Counted from the stretch's first letter, positions 1 through 12,419 are shown. The stretch: 64,000 nucleotides of DNA from Stomoxys calcitrans (GCF_963082655.1 NC_081552.1:51984946-52048945), one strand, 5' to 3'. Numbers and translations: made by a program. The notes: a model not told the origin generated them from the letters alone.

Positions 1-760
1 TCAATTCCTTTCATTTAAGCCCCACATTGACAAGCTCGATGAATATGCCCAATTTAGGGGTGTTTTGGTGAGTGGGGTGGTCCCCCAAACACTAAGCCCT
101 GAAAGTATATCAGCAACGTGCTCTATTCTCGTATATTTGAACCCCTTATTGCCAATGGCCTCAAAATTGGATATCAATTTAGTTTTCTAATCTCAAATAC
201 CATTCACTTAAACCCCTTATAGAAAAAGCCAGCAAATATGTCCGGTTTGGGGAATGGGTCCAAAAAACTATGACTATCGAGCTCCACGGTCTTGAAGACC
301 CAAAATGTCTTGATGAGCAAAATTTGTCCTAAATGGGGGTTGTTATGGTGGTGGGACGTCCCCTTGACATTTGGTCCCGAATGTTGATGTCAGATTAATG
401 GTCTACTCCCAAATACCCTTCATTTGAGCTCCATTTTTCCATAGTCGGCAAACATGACCGGTTTGGGGATGTTTTGGGGGATGGGGTCGCCACTCAGTGA
501 CTTGGCTTTGAAAATATTTATCAGATTCGTGTTCTACCCTAAAATAACTCTTATTTGAGCCCCATATTGCAATGATCTGCAAATACTTCCTATTTGGGTG
601 GTGTTACGGGAGTGGGGTGGCCCTATAGACACTTTTCCCGAACTTTGATATCAGATTCGTGCTTTACATCCAAAGACCTTTCATTTGAGTCCCATACTGC
701 TATGGACGTAAATGCGTCTTCTTTGGGGTATGTACTCGGGGGTGGACACTTTTTAGGGTG
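1..760 (+). repeat. Family E degenerate tandem-unit element, truncated
   Basis: Degenerate units of about 110 bp repeat the phrase caaatacctttcatttgag followed by ccccatattgc, then a G-rich stretch (ggggtgttttggggg). The same units occur at 12421-13744, 21690-23030, 35861-37680, 41560-42001 and 43961-45250, so this is a dispersed family. No protein-coding potential was recognised. The window edge cuts the left side and a SINE abuts the right side. Confidence 0.75.
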
Positions 761-1075
761 GAGGCCACCGTAGCGCAGAGGTTAGCATGTCCGCCTATGA
801 CGCTGAACGCCTGGGTTCGAATCCTGGCGAGACCATCAGAAAAAATTTTCAACGATGGCTTTCCCCTCCTAATGCTGGCAACATTTGTGAGGTAATATGC
901 CATGTAAAACTTCTCTCCAAAGAGGTGTCGCACTGCGGCACGTCGTTCGGACTCCGCTACAAAAAGGAGGCCCCTTATCATTGAGCTTAAACTTGAATCG
1001 GACTGCACTCAGTGATAGGTGAGAAGTTTGCTTCTGTTCCTTAGTGGAATGTTCATGGGCAAAATTTGCATTTGC
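761..1075 (+). mobile_element. tRNA-derived SINE
   Basis: The 5' end is tRNA-like: a pol III A box (tagcgcagaggtt, 771-783) and a perfect B box (ggttcgaatcc, 814-824). A tRNA-unrelated body follows (tcctaatgctggcaac, then tcgcactgcggc) and the element ends near gggcaaaatttgcat. Five further copies lie at 16211, 24336, 26924, 43705 and 62463, two of them full-length and flanked by target duplications, which proves retroposition. Here the left flank is family E and the right flank a DINE-type element, with no duplication seen, so a flank has been lost or rearranged. Confidence 0.9.
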
Positions 1076-2201
1076 ATATGAAAGGTTATGGCTTCCCGAC
1101 AACTGACCCAAATATGGTTCAGATCGGACTTTATTTAGATATAGCTACCATATAGACCGATCCCCCGACAAAGGGTCTGAAGACCATAAAACATTTATTT
1201 TTTATTTGATTTCGCTGAATTTGCAACAGTGGGCTATCTTAAGCCTCCCGACATCTGACCTAAAGATAGATTAGATCGGTCCATATTTCGATATAGCTGC
1301 CATACAGACCGATCTCCCGATAAAGGGACTGGAGGCCATAAAAGTTTTATTTATTTAAAGCCTCCCGACATTTGACGTTAATATGGTTGAGATCAGACTA
1401 TATTTAGATATAGCTGTCATATGGACCGATCTCCCGAAAAAGGGTCTGAAGGCCATAAAAGCTTTATTTATTGCCCGATTTCGCTGAAATCTAAAACAGT
1501 GGGTTATTTTAATCCTCCCGATATCTGACGTAAATATGGTTTAGATCGGACTATATTTGGATATAGCTGTCATATAGACCGATCTCCCGATAAAAGGTCT
1601 GAAGGCCATAAAAGCTTTATTTAATACCCGATTTCGCTGAAATTAAAAATGGTGAGTTATTTTAAGCTTACCGACAACTGACTTAAATATGCTACAGATG
1701 GGACTATATTTAGATATAGCTGTCATATAGACCGATCTTCCGATAAAGGGTCTATAGCAAATAAAAGCTTTATTTATTACTCGATTTCGCTGAAAAATTT
1801 CAACAGTGGGTAGGTAAAGACCTCCCAACATCCGACCTCAATATGGTTCTGATCACACTATATTTAGATATAGCTGCCATATAGACCGATCTTTCGATAA
1901 AAAGACTGAAGCCCATAAAAGCTGAAATTTTAAACAGTGGGGTTTTCTGAGCCTCACGATATCCGATCTTAATATGGATCATATCGGTATATAATTGGAT
2001 ATATGTGCCAAAAAGACCAATATTTAGTTCTTCGAAATTGAATAGTGACATATAGATTAGACCACTCAATGTCCGTGCCGAATTTGGGTGGTTTAGTTAT
2101 CCAATTTTCTTAGGATTGAGACGAAATGGGGTTTACAAATATACCCGAGGTGGCGGGCATGCAAAGTTCGACTGGCCGAAGTTATTGCCTTTTAATTTGT
2201 T
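1076..2201 (+). mobile_element. DINE-1-like element (subfamily B variant), 5'-truncated
   Basis: About seven degenerate units of roughly 130 bp carry the phrase gatatagctgtcatatagac followed by cgatctcccgataaagggtctgaaggcc. The right end keeps a worn 3' terminus: cgaggtggcgggcat, a decayed GGCC hairpin (gttcgactggccgaa) and ttttaatttgtt, matching the subfamily B end. The 5' part (subterminal repeat, GTCY microsatellite) is missing and a SINE sits there instead. Confidence 0.7.
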
Positions 2202-2294
2202 ATATATAAGATATTGTGCAAAATTGTAAGCATCTATTTGTACCCCTTCGAAAGTTAGCGTGCTTTCAACAGACGGAGGGACATGACTAGATCG
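2202..2294 (-). mobile_element. DINE-1-like remnant, left part (split by hAT)
   Basis: Contains the conserved stretch ttcgaaagttagcgtgctttc and a short GACR run (agacggagggacatg) ending in ctagatcg. Reading resumes without a gap at 7357 (ctagatcg, then gaagatcaagaatatatata), so this element was interrupted by the insertion at 2295-7356. Confidence 0.75.
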
Positions 2295-2865
2295 CAGGGA
2301 CGTAGCCAGGATTTTATTTTGGGGGGCCCACCCAAAATATCTTGCAAAATCGAAAATTGCCAAAATTCTTGATACTGTGAAATTGATAAAGATACCTCAA
2401 TTAATTTTTTTTTTAATAATAGTAGCTGTTAGGTGCTGGATATGACACATCGGCTGTGTCATTTTGTCTTAAAGTCAGACCTAAATTCATCACTGATTGC
2501 CAACACAGTGCTAATATCTTTTGGAAGTTGTATTTATGACTTCGAACGCTAGACAACGCCAACGGCTCTTGTTGCTGCTCGTTTAACGATTAACGACGAC
2601 AAATACCCAAGAATAGAGCTGCCTTAGAAAAATTCTAGTTAGAAAAGAGGTATCGTAATGAAATTTGGATTGGGGAAAAGTACTGTACGACTGAAGCCAG
2701 TTACAACAATATTTCAAATCATGTTTTGGGGGAAAATTGGCTTGTCAAAAGTCGGTAATTTTTTATTTCCCGAAAATTAAACGAAACAATTTCTCAAAAT
2801 TCTAAGGATTGAAATTTTTGGAATACGTTTTAATGTCTTATTGCATTTGATGGTTTCTATAAAAA

Positions 2866-3808
2866 AAAGCAAGTAAAAAGGCGTTAAGTTCGGCCGGGCC
2901 GAACTTTGGATACCCACCACCTCGGATATATATGTGAATCACCTTTCCTCAAAATCCGGTGCAAAATTCATACCTTATGCCCCATAGCAGCTATATCAAT
3001 ATATGTTCCGATTTGGACCAGATACTAATAAGTAAAATTTATTGCTCAATTGTATATAACAAAATATTGGTCTTTTTAGTAGTTATATCTAAAAATAAAC
3101 CGATCTGAACTACATACGATACTGATGTCGAAAAGCATAACATAAGTCAGTGTGTCAAATTTCAGTGCAATCGGATTAAAAATGCGCCTTTTATGGGGCC
3201 AAGACTTCAAATCGAGATATCGGTCTATATGACAGCTATATCCAAATCTGGACCGATTTGGACCAAGTTGCAGAAAAATGTCGAAGAGCCTGACACAACT
3301 CACTGTCCCAAATTTCGGCCTAATCGAACAATAAATGCGCCTTTTATGGGCCCAAAACCTTAAATCGAGATATCGGTCTATATGACAGATATATCCAAAT
3401 CTGAACCGATCTGGGCCAAATTGAAAAGATATGTCGAAAGGCCTAACACCACTTAATGTCCCAAATTTTAGTAAAATCGGATAATAAATGTGGCTTTTAT
3501 GGGCTTAATACCCTAAATCGGCGAATCATTCTATATGGGGGCTATATCAAGATAGAGTCCGATATAGCTCATCTTCGAACTTGACCTGCTTATGGACAAA
3601 AAAGAACCTGTGCAAAGTTTTAGCTCAAAATCTTTATTTTTAAAGACTTTACCGTGATTTCAACAGACAGACGGACGGACATGTCTAGATCGTCTTAGAT
3701 TTTTACGCTGATCAAGAATATATATACTTTAAAGGGTCGGAAATTTAAATTTCGATGTGTTGCAAATGGAATGACAAAATGAATATAGCCCGGTGGTGGG
3801 TATTAAAA
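2866..3808 (-). mobile_element. DINE-1-like element, subfamily B, near complete
   Basis: The left end is the reverse of the 3' terminus: aagtaaaaaggcgttaag, the hairpin ttcggccgggccgaa and tacccaccacctcgg. Units of about 135 bp with caaatttcggcctaatcg follow, then a short acagacagacggacgg microsatellite, the tgatcaagaatatatata core, and the 5' subterminal repeat ccggtggtgggtatt. No coding potential. Confidence 0.85.
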
Positions 3809-3819
3809 ACCTCTATTAG

Positions 3820-4930
3820 GCCGATAATTAGTAAACGTAAATAAAGTACCATTTTTGGTACATTTTATTACCTAAAAGTAAAAATGTCAAAACAATCTTC
3901 TAGTCATCCGTTACATACTGCCGAGATGTACTTGTGTCCCTAATTTCACAAATGTAGCTCTGTCTGTTTAGTTTAGAACATTTTAGTACAAAAATGTGCG
4001 GATATCAACAAAATCTTCTGCTGCCAAGATGTGTGTGTATCCCAAATTTCAGACCCACAGCTCAATCCGTAAAGAAAGTACTAAATAGTACCGATTACAG
4101 CGCTTAAGTACTTTTTATTACACCCCTGGTACGATTTCAGCATTTCATATTTGGTACAACTTATCGTATCGTGTTTCAGACAGCGATTATATTTTAGCAA
4201 ATTTTTTATGGGGGTATACTAATTTCGTCGAAATATTCCTCCGAGACCGTATAAAAATATATATTCTTGATTGTCATATCATTTTAAGTCTCTCTGTAGA
4301 AAGTACACAACTTTCGAAGGAGTTAAGCTAGCCGCTTGAAATTTTACTTCTTATTAGTGTATGTCAGTTGGGATTGTAAGTGAGCTAAATCGGTCCATAT
4401 TTTGTTATGGCTGCCTTATAAACCGATCTTGGATCTTGATTTCATGAGTCACTAGAGGGTGAAATTCTTATCCGATTTGGCTGAAATTTTGCATGAGGTG
4501 TTTTGTTATGATTTCCATGTCTTAAGTGTGGTTCAAATCGGTCCATAACCTGATATAGCTGTCAAATAAACAGATCTGGCGTGTTGACTTCTTTAGCCTG
4601 CATAAAGTGTTTTGTTATGACTTCCAACAACTATGCTAAGTATAGTTCAAATCGATCCATAGCCTTCTTGAGCCACTAGAGAGCGCAATTCTTATACGAT
4701 TTGGCTGAAATTTTTAAATTTCAGAGCTCTAGTTCAATACTTAAAGAAAATATGAAATTGTACCAGATACCGTTCTAAACGTATATTTCTTCCGTTTCCG
4801 TATTTTTCATATTTTTTTTCTATCTACCCCCTTTATTTCGCAACGAAAATCATTTAAGCCAAATCTCGAAGATCTAGCTTTACCCGTTCGCCCTATTCAA
4901 AGTTTACCTATTTCGTACCTTTTTGGTATT
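3820..4930. repeat. Unclassified repeat with GGTAC dyads, split by a DINE fragment
   Basis: Sequence at 3838-4200 and 4718-4930 shares the phrases ccaaatttcagacccacagc and atttcagagctctagttc, and has short dyads such as ggtac...gtacc (accatttttggtac). The match of the two parts across 4206-4717 suggests one element interrupted by a DINE subfamily A fragment. Superfamily not identified. Confidence 0.4.
4206..4717 (+). mobile_element. DINE-1-like fragment, subfamily A
   Basis: Starts with a worn 5' region (gggggtatactaatttcgtc), the core tatatattcttgattgtc, then ttcgaaggagttaagctagc and about two and a half 150-bp units (ggctgaaattttgcatgagg). The GTCY run is nearly lost and the 3' hairpin end is absent. 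Confidence 0.7.
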
Positions 4931-4932
4931 TT

Positions 4933-5589
4933 TTATAGCCACCACCGAAGAATGGGGTATATTAATTTTGTCATTCCGTTTGCAACACATCGAAATATTA
5001 ATTTCCGACCCTATAAAGTATATATATTCTTGATCAGCGTAAAAATCGAAAACGATCTAGACATGTCCGTCCTTCTGTCTGTTGAAATCACGCCACAGTT
5101 TTTAAAAATAGAGATATTGAGCTGAAACTTTGCACAGGTTTTTTTTTTGTTCATAAGCAGGTTAAGTTTGAAGATGGGCTAAATCGGACTATATCTTGAT
5201 TTAGCCCCCATAAGACCGATCCGCCGATTTAAGGTCTTTGACCCATAAAAGCCACAGTTATTATCCGATTTTGCTGAAATTTGGGACAGTAAATTACGCT
5301 AGGCCCTTCGACATCATTCATCAATTTGGCCTTGATCGGTCTAGATTTGGATATAGCTGCCATATAGACCGATCACTCGGTCTTTGGGGCCATAGAAGGC
5401 GCATTTATTGTCCGAAATCGCTGAAATTTGGGACAGCGAGTTGTGTTAGGCTCTTCGACGTCCTTCCTCAATTTGGCCCAGATTGGTCCAGATTTGAAAA
5501 TAGCTGTCATATAGACTGATATCTCGATTTAAAGTTTTGGTTGCATAAAATCCGCATTTATTATCCGATTTCACTGAAATTTTACTTGT
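4933..5589 (+). mobile_element. DINE-1-like element, subfamily B
   Basis: 5' subterminal repeat (tagccaccaccgaag), core (tatatattcttgatcagc), short GTCY run (gtccgtccttctgtctg), then about three 135-bp units (ctgaaatttgggacag). It ends in ttttacttgtt directly at the 5' end of the next element, so the 3' hairpin is missing. Confidence 0.8.
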
Positions 5590-6604
5590 TATACCCTCCA
5601 CCATAGGATGGGGGGTATGCTAATTTCGTCATTCTGTTTGTAACTACTCGAAATATTCGTCTGAGACCCCATAAAGTATATATATTCTTGATCGTCGTGA
5701 AAATTTATGTCGATCTAGCCATGTCCGTCCGTCCGTCTGTCTGTCGAAAGCACGCTAACTTTCGAAGGAGTAAAGCTAGCCGCTTGAAATTTTGCACAAA
5801 TACTTCTTATTAGTGTAGGTCGGTTGGTATTGCAAATGGGCCATATCGCTGAATGTTTTGATATAGCTGCCATATAAACCGATCTTGGGTCTTGACTTCT
5901 TGAGCCTCTTGAGTGCGCAATTCTTATCCGATTGGAATAAAATTTTGCAAGGCGTGTTTTGTTACGATATCCAACAAATGTGCCAAGTGTGGTTCAAATC
6001 GGTCTATAACCTGGTATAGCTGCCATATAAACCGATCTTGGGTCTTGGCTTCTTGAGCCTCTAGAGTGCGCAATTCTTATCCGTTTGGAATGCAATTTTG
6101 CACGACATGTTTTTTTATGATATCCAACAAGTGTGCCAAGTATGGTTCAAATCGGTTCATAAACTGATATATCTGTCATATAAACAGATCTGGGATCTTG
6201 ACTTCTTGAGCCTCTAGAGGTCGCAATTATTATCCGATTTGCCTGAAATTGTGTACGATAGATCCTCTCTTGACCATCAACATACGTGTTTATTATGGTC
6301 TAAATCTGTTTATAGCCCGATACAGCTCCCATATAAATCGATCTCTCTATTTTACTTCTTGAGCCCACAAAGGGCGCAATTCTTATTCGAATTGGCTGAC
6401 ATTTTACACAGGTCTCCAACATAAAATTTAATTGTGGTCTAAACCGGATCACAACTTTATATCGCTCTAATAGCAGAGCAAATCTTTTCTTATATCACTT
6501 TTTGCCTAAGACGAGATTTGGGGAAAAAAACTCGACAAATGCGCTCCATGGTGGAGGGTATATAAGATTCGGACCGGCCGAACTTAGCACGCTTTTACTT
6601 GTTT
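5590..6604 (+). mobile_element. DINE-1-like element, subfamily A, complete
   Basis: Both subterminal inverted repeats are present (ataccctccaccat at 5590, tggtggagggtat near 6550), with core, GTCY run (gtccgtccgtctgtctgtc), 150-bp units, the 3' hairpin (ttcggaccggccgaa, one mismatch) and the end cttttacttgtt. Abutment to the preceding subfamily B element without spacer is the tandem arrangement often seen for this group. Confidence 0.88.
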
Positions 6605-7356
6605 TTGTTTCGAAATGTCCAAAAACGCTTTCTGCATCCTAATTTAGGTTGCCAGTCAATCAGTCAGTCAGCCAATAACGCTTCTCTTTTATATATAGAC
6701 ATAAAATTTCATCAAAATCGGACAACGTAATCGAGGATCTGGCGTAATGGGTTAAAATTTTGTCTTTAAAAAATATTTTGTGAAATTTGGTTATAGAAAA
6801 AATTTTAGGAAAATGTTGTTTGGGATCAATAAACATAATAAAAACGACTTTAAAACATTTATGTAAAATTCAAATTTTGGTTTTAAAAATAATCTCGAGG
6901 TAAGGTTGTTTTTAGAGAGTTTTTCACTGAAAGTTAGAATGTAGTTTTTAGAAAAAAATTTATAATTTTTTTTATAAAAATGTTGTCTTTAGAAAAATAT
7001 TGAAGAAATGTTGTCCCTAAAACAATTATTTCAAGGGGGTCCGGCCCGTGCTAAAGCTTTGCCATAAGAGAATATTACGCTGAAATTTTGTTTCTAGAAA
7101 AATATCATTCAAATTTTTTAGAAAAAATTTAGTTTTTACTAAGAATTTCATTACAATTTTGTCCTTAAGGAAAATAGTTTAAGGCGACCCTGGCCTCAGC
7201 AAAATGTTTTTGTAGAATATTATAAATATGAAATTTTGTCATTACAAAAAATGTTAATGAAATTTTTGTTTAGAATAAATTTAATTTGCAATTTTTTTTA
7301 GACAAAATCATTTTGGTGTGGTGGGGCCTGGGCCCCCTCTCATGGTTATGTCTCTG

Positions 7357-7488
7357 CTAGATCGACTAAAAATATCATGAAGATCAAGAATATATATATC
7401 TTATGGGGTCTTAGACGCATATTTCGAGGTGTTACAAACGGAATGACGATATTAGTATACCCCCCATCCTATGGTGGAGTGTATAAAA
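7357..7488 (-). mobile_element. DINE-1-like remnant, right part (continues 2202-2294)
   Basis: Opens with the second copy of the ctagatcg duplication, then gatcaagaatatatatatc, tacaaacggaatgacg and the 5' subterminal repeat tatggtggagtgtat. It is the other half of the element interrupted by the hAT-like insertion. Confidence 0.75.
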
Positions 7489-9142
7489 AACAAGTAAAAG
7501 CGTGCTAAGTTCGGCCGGGCCGAATCTTATATACCCTCCACCATGGATCGCATATGTCGAGTTCTTTTCCCGGCATCTCTTCTTAGGCAAAAAATGATAT
7601 AAGAAAAGAGTTGCTCTGCTATTAAAACGATATCAAGATATGGTCCGGTTCGGACCACAATTAAATTATATGTTGGAGACCTGTGTAAAATTTCAGCCAA
7701 TTCGTATAAGAATTGCGCCCATTGGGGCTCACGAAGTAAAATAGAGAGAACGATTTATATGGGATCTGTATCGGGCTATAGACCGATTCAGACCATAATA
7801 AACACGTTTGTTGATGGTCATGAGAGGATCCGTCGTACTAAATTTCAGGCATATCTGTAATAATAATTGCGATTACTAGGGGTCAAGATCCCAGATCGGT
7901 TTATATGGCAGCTATATCAGGTTATGAACCGATTTGAACCTTATTTGACACAGTTGTTGAAAGTAAAAATAAAATACGTCATGCAAAATTTCAGCCAAAT
8001 CGGATAGGAATTGCGCCCTCTAGAAGCTCAAGAAGTCAAATCCCCAGATCTGTTTATATGACAGCTATATCAGGTTATGGACCGATTTCAACCATACTTG
8101 GCACAGTTGTTGGATATCATAACGAAATACTTGGTGCCAAAAATTCATTCCAATCGGATAAGAATTGCGCACTCTAGAGGCTCAAAAAGTCAAGACCCAA
8201 GATCGGTTTATATGGCAGCTATATCAGGTTATGAACCGATTTAAACCATACTTGGCACAGTTGTTGGGTATCATAACAAAACACGTCGTGCGAAATTCCA
8301 TTTCAATCGGATAAGAATTGCGCCCTCTAGAGGCTCAAGAAGTCAAGACCCAAGATCGGTTTATATGGCAGCTATATCAGGTTATGGACTAATTTAAACC
8401 ATACTTGGCACAGTTGTTGAATATAATAACAAAACACGTCGTGCAAAATTTCATTTCAATCGGATAAGAATTGCGCTCTCTAGAGGCTCAAGAAGTCAAG
8501 ACCCAAGATCGGTTTATATGGCAGCTATATCAGGTTATGGACCGCTTTAAACCATACTTGGCACAGTTGTTGGATATCATAACAAAACACGTCGTGCGAA
8601 ATTCCATTTCAATCGGATAAGAATTGCGCCCTCTAGAGGCTCAAGAAGTCAAGACCCAAGATCGGTTTATATGGCAGCTATATCAGGTTATGGACCGATT
8701 TGAACCAAAATTGGCACAGTTGTTGGATATCATAAAAAAACACGCCGTACAAAATTTCATTCGAATCGGATAAGAATTGCGCACTCTAGAGGCTCAAGAA
8801 TTCAAAACCCAAGATCGGTTTATATGGCAGCTATATCAAAACATGGACCGATATGGCCCATTTACAATACCAACCGACCTACACTAATAAGAAGTATTTG
8901 TGCAAAATTTCAAGCGGCTAGCTTTACTCCTTCGGAAGTTAGCGTGCTTTCGACAGACAGACGGACGGACGGACGGACGGACAGACGGACGGACAGACGG
9001 ACGGACATGGCTAGATCGACATAAAATTACACGACGATCAAGAATATATATACTTTATGGGGTCTCAGATGAATATTTCGAGTAGTTACAAACAGAATGA
9101 CGAAATTAGTATACCCCCCATCTTATGGTGGAGGGTATAAAA
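7489..9142 (-). mobile_element. DINE-1-like element, subfamily A, complete
   Basis: Left end carries acaagtaaaagcgtgc, the hairpin ttcggccgggccgaa and ataccctccaccatgg. Eight or so 150-bp units follow (ggcacagttgttggatatca), then a GACR microsatellite (8957-9006), core and gatggtggaggg-type 5' repeat. Translating this strand gives short Arg-Thr-Asp-Gly runs from the microsatellite; these are not proteins. Confidence 0.92.
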
Positions 9143-9144
9143 AC

Positions 9145-10352
9145 AAGCAAGTACGGGCTAAAGTCGTAAGAAGGCGACCCTTGTTACCCTACACCACATT
9201 GGATATGGATTTAAAATTTGATTAAATTTGATTTTTTGAGAAGATCAATTGATAAACGGGTTAGCAAAGGCCTTAAAAGTAAAAAAGGATCTATATCTAA
9301 AACTGAACAAATTTCTATGAAATTCATCATCTGACATTTTAATACCGCCAAACCGGCCGGCTGTTTTCATCTGTTCCCGTGAGACCACCTTCATTAATTC
9401 ACCGTGTTCTCCTCCGAACTTTATTAAAATCGATCGAAAAGCCGATTTTGAAGGAAAAGAAGTCCGGTAAAAATTGTAACCAACTATTGAAGCATATGGC
9501 TGTAATTTGCATAATGTCTTTATAAGTCCTAAAGTTTTCGCAATTTAATGGAGATAAAATAATAAAAAGGTCGTAGAACTAGAAATCAAAAATACGAAGA
9601 GATTTCAACGTTATTGCTGTTGTAAGCTGTTTTCTTCCTTTGCCCACTAATTTTCACTCTGCAAATGAAATAAATAAATAATTGATGTCAAATGACCTAG
9701 CGACAACCGTAAGTGTAATATAAGAGTTGTTCTCATAGATAAAAGTCTTCCGACTAATATTATTTTCACTCATTACCTTACTTAAGGTGGGTATCAGTTC
9801 CATTCCTTGTAAAAAGATTTTTTTATTTGAAGAAAATCAATAATTCAAAATGTAAATTTTAAATTTTTTTTAAAAAAATTTCACTGTTTTGAACTTTACG
9901 GTCAAAGAACAGAACTAATAAATCTCTACTAGAATCAATGCTACTTGCTACTATTGACTGATAGATTTATTGTAGATCCTAACTCTCTATGAGCTCCGTA
10001 TCAATTGCCTTGAATACTGTATTGTGAAATTCCAAGGAAAAAGAAGAAATGGTTTCATTTGAAATAATTATCTTAAAATGCAAAACTGGGTGACTCGGTC
10101 TTTAAAGAAAATGTCATTAACCCATTAAGAGCGTAAGGGTAGAAAAATACCCATGAATTGAGCTGCCTTAGAATAATTACAGCTCGAGCTAGGAAAGAGG
10201 TAAAATTGGGATTGGCGTAAATTGGACGACTAAAACTAATTAAAAATAATTTATCCCTTCTCGATGGGTCTATCTGTCTTCCCTTTGGGTGTTACAAACA
10301 AATTCACTAAGTTATAATACAGGGTATTATACAACAGTAGTGGTGTAGGGTA
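9145..10352 (-). mobile_element. Helentron-like element, subfamily D, degraded
   Basis: Left end resembles the reverse of the subfamily D terminus (aggcgacccttgttaccct, then acaccac). Right end has gggtgttacaaacaaattc and tagtggtgtagggta, the reverse of the D start at 51676. A stretch at 10143-10225 (gagctgccttagaataatt) resembles the left arm of the hAT-like element at 2600-2690, so a second hAT relic may be embedded. Confidence 0.6.
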
Positions 10353-11905
10353 CAATGAATGTCTCGTCTCTTTGTTTCTGCTTGCTCTGTTCAATTTAAG
10401 GTCAACATTAATTTATCAAAATCAAAGAAAGACATAAAAAATAATTTTTCTTTGCTGCTGTAGAAAATATCAAATCTCCTTGACAAAATGAATGCCTTGG
10501 CCAACATTTTTTTGGTTTTCTTGTAGGCAGCTCATGCTCTGCCATTGGGGCTTTTTGTTTGTATTGATTTTATCTGATTTTGGTAATAAACCAAAAGAAA
10601 AGACCATTGTGATCATATATAAGAATTAGGCTTCAACATAAAGCTACTGGTGTTTTGTCGCTCGCTCACTCTCTACGTGGTCTTCCAAGGTAAGCCATAT
10701 TATTATTGGGGTCTTAAAGGATTAAACATATTTGAACAAAAATATTTATGAGGAAATTATGGTAATTTTTCAGAACCCTTTTTTTGCTACCTACCTTCAA
10801 TAAAACACAATTTCCTGGGCTTATATAAAGGCCCCTATTTATGACGATTAAGGCATTTATTATTGTAAAATTTTAAATGAAGCTAGGCAAATTGAATTAT
10901 TGACCATGTAAAAAAAAAGTTAATAAGATTTTTATTGGTATGGTGTTAGGGCATATCTAATGCTATGGGCAAAAAAGAATTAGTGTATCTATTTTCTAAT
11001 AGACAAAGAAATCTTTTCAGTTAGATGACTAAGAAAAAACTAAAGGTGACGCATTTCTTGTACGGTCAACAACAATTTCCCCACCCCTTATTGAAATCAA
11101 AGAAAAAGACTGTTACCAGCCCCTCTACTGATGAGGTAATTTCGCCATAGATAAGACCCATAACTGTGAGGTAAGAAATTACTTTTCAAATTGCTGAACA
11201 CTTTGAAATTGCCATTGTCATATGCATGGGAGAAATTTCCTTTTGGTTACTCATTGTTTTCCTTGGATATCTTTGAAAAAAAAAGAGGAACCCTGAAGTA
11301 TATTTGATATCTCTTGTTTTGTTTTTGCATTTATATGGGGGTTATTTTCTTATCTTTTTTTCTTTTTGAACATGATTTAACAATGACTCATGTCACTTTT
11401 GATATATTTAAGATAGAATCCCCAGAATCAGATCAAGGAAATTTGCATCATCTTGACAACAAAGTAAATAGTCTAATAATGAGCCCATATATAAGTGAAA
11501 ATAGTCATGATATGACTATTTGGCTTGTAAATTCCCAGGTGTTCTCAAGATTGCGAAATTAAGTAATGCTCTTCAGTGTGAGTGTTGGCCCTAAGAACCA
11601 TAACTTTAAAATGAAGATGGTATCTTTAAATTAAATTTCCTATTTACTAACGGACATGACCATCCGTCTCACATTTCGGACATGACCATCCGTCTCAAAT
11701 TTTTAGTGAAAAATTCCGCTTAAGTGAAACTTGATAGATAGAAACATTATTTTTTTTAAGTTACCAAATACAATTGAAATTGCTGAGATGAAATATAGAT
11801 TAACTGAAAATTCGGTTTAACTGAAAAATTTTTTACACCCCAAATTTAGTTTTAATATGAAACTTAAGTCGCATAATTGAAAAAATCATTTCTATTAGAA
11901 GCCAA
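10353..11905. other. Unique-looking AT-rich intergenic stretch
   Basis: No recognised element and no credible coding frame. It contains a TATA box followed by a splice-donor-like site (listed separately) and a direct repeat, cggacatgaccatccgtctc, twice near 11652 and 11678. It may be ancestral host intergenic or intronic sequence. Confidence 0.5.
10614..10694 (+). promoter_or_regulatory. Candidate core promoter with short non-coding exon
   Basis: catatataag at 10614-10623 is a good TATA box. About 66 bp downstream ttccaag meets gtaagc (GT at 10690), a strong splice-donor match. This could be a distal 5' UTR exon of a plus-strand gene, possibly the comm-like gene 36 kb downstream. Only motif matches support it. 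Confidence 0.25.
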
Positions 11906-12274
11906 TAAAGAAAGGCAAAAGGCGACTTTACAATACCCTACACCTACATTATAGGTACAATGTGGGAACTATATCTAATTCTAAACCAATTTTGATGGAC
12001 CTCGGCTGATGTTTTCGGATGGATTATTAAACAATCCGCATAAAATTTTTACCAAATATGTTCAAAGAGTAATAAATACGGCTGACGAATGACAGCATTA
12101 TTGTAAATTAGCCAAAATCTGAGGAACATATATATGGGAACTACATCTAAATCTGAACCGATTTTGACCAAACTTCTTAGATATTGTGGTAGGCATCAAG
12201 GAAAGCGCTGTACAAAAGTTTGCCAAGATTGGTCACTAAATGCGCTTGCAGTGACCAAATAAGTGAAAATCGGG

Positions 12275-12276
<2 letters not shown>
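11906..12276 (-). mobile_element. Helentron-like element, subfamily D, truncated
   Basis: Starts with aaaggcaaaaggcgacttta and taccctacacctacat, the reverse of the D 3' terminus. Two units follow (gggaactacatctaaatctg). It is cut off by a TA microsatellite at 12277. Confidence 0.65.
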
Positions 12277-12361
<85 letters not shown>

Positions 12362-12368
12362 ATTTGTT

Positions 12369-12419
<51 letters not shown>

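Larger units (their letters stand above)
2295..7356. mobile_element. hAT-like DNA transposon (non-autonomous, with nested insertions)
   Basis: Directly visible: an 8-bp duplication ctagatcg at 2287-2294 and 7357-7364 brackets 5062 bp. Termini are imperfect inverted repeats, cagggacgtagcca at the left and, read inward on the other strand, cagagacataacca at the right. Eight-bp duplications plus CAG-starting ends are typical of the hAT superfamily (established knowledge). No transposase reading frame is recognisable, so it depends on another copy or is dead. Its own sequence seems limited to 2295-2865 and 6605-7356; the middle is filled by other repeats (2866-3808, 3820-4930, 4933-6604). The right arm has degenerate repeats of a tgaaattttgtttttagaaa-like phrase. 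Confidence 0.8.

Noticed and set aside
761..835. A tRNA gene
   Set aside because: The head has A and B boxes but is fused to a 240-bp body, recurs in several copies and has target duplications: a SINE, not a functional tRNA.
7620..8860. A CRISPR-like array from evenly spaced repeats
   Set aside because: The units are contiguous degenerate 150-bp copies without unique spacers, in a eukaryotic transposable element.
8824..9024. Repeated open frames with Arg-Thr-Asp-Gly runs (also at 15154, 23589, 42056, 56702)
   Set aside because: They translate the last DINE unit plus the GACR microsatellite. The same peptide appears wherever the element does, in either orientation, with lengths set by microsatellite size.
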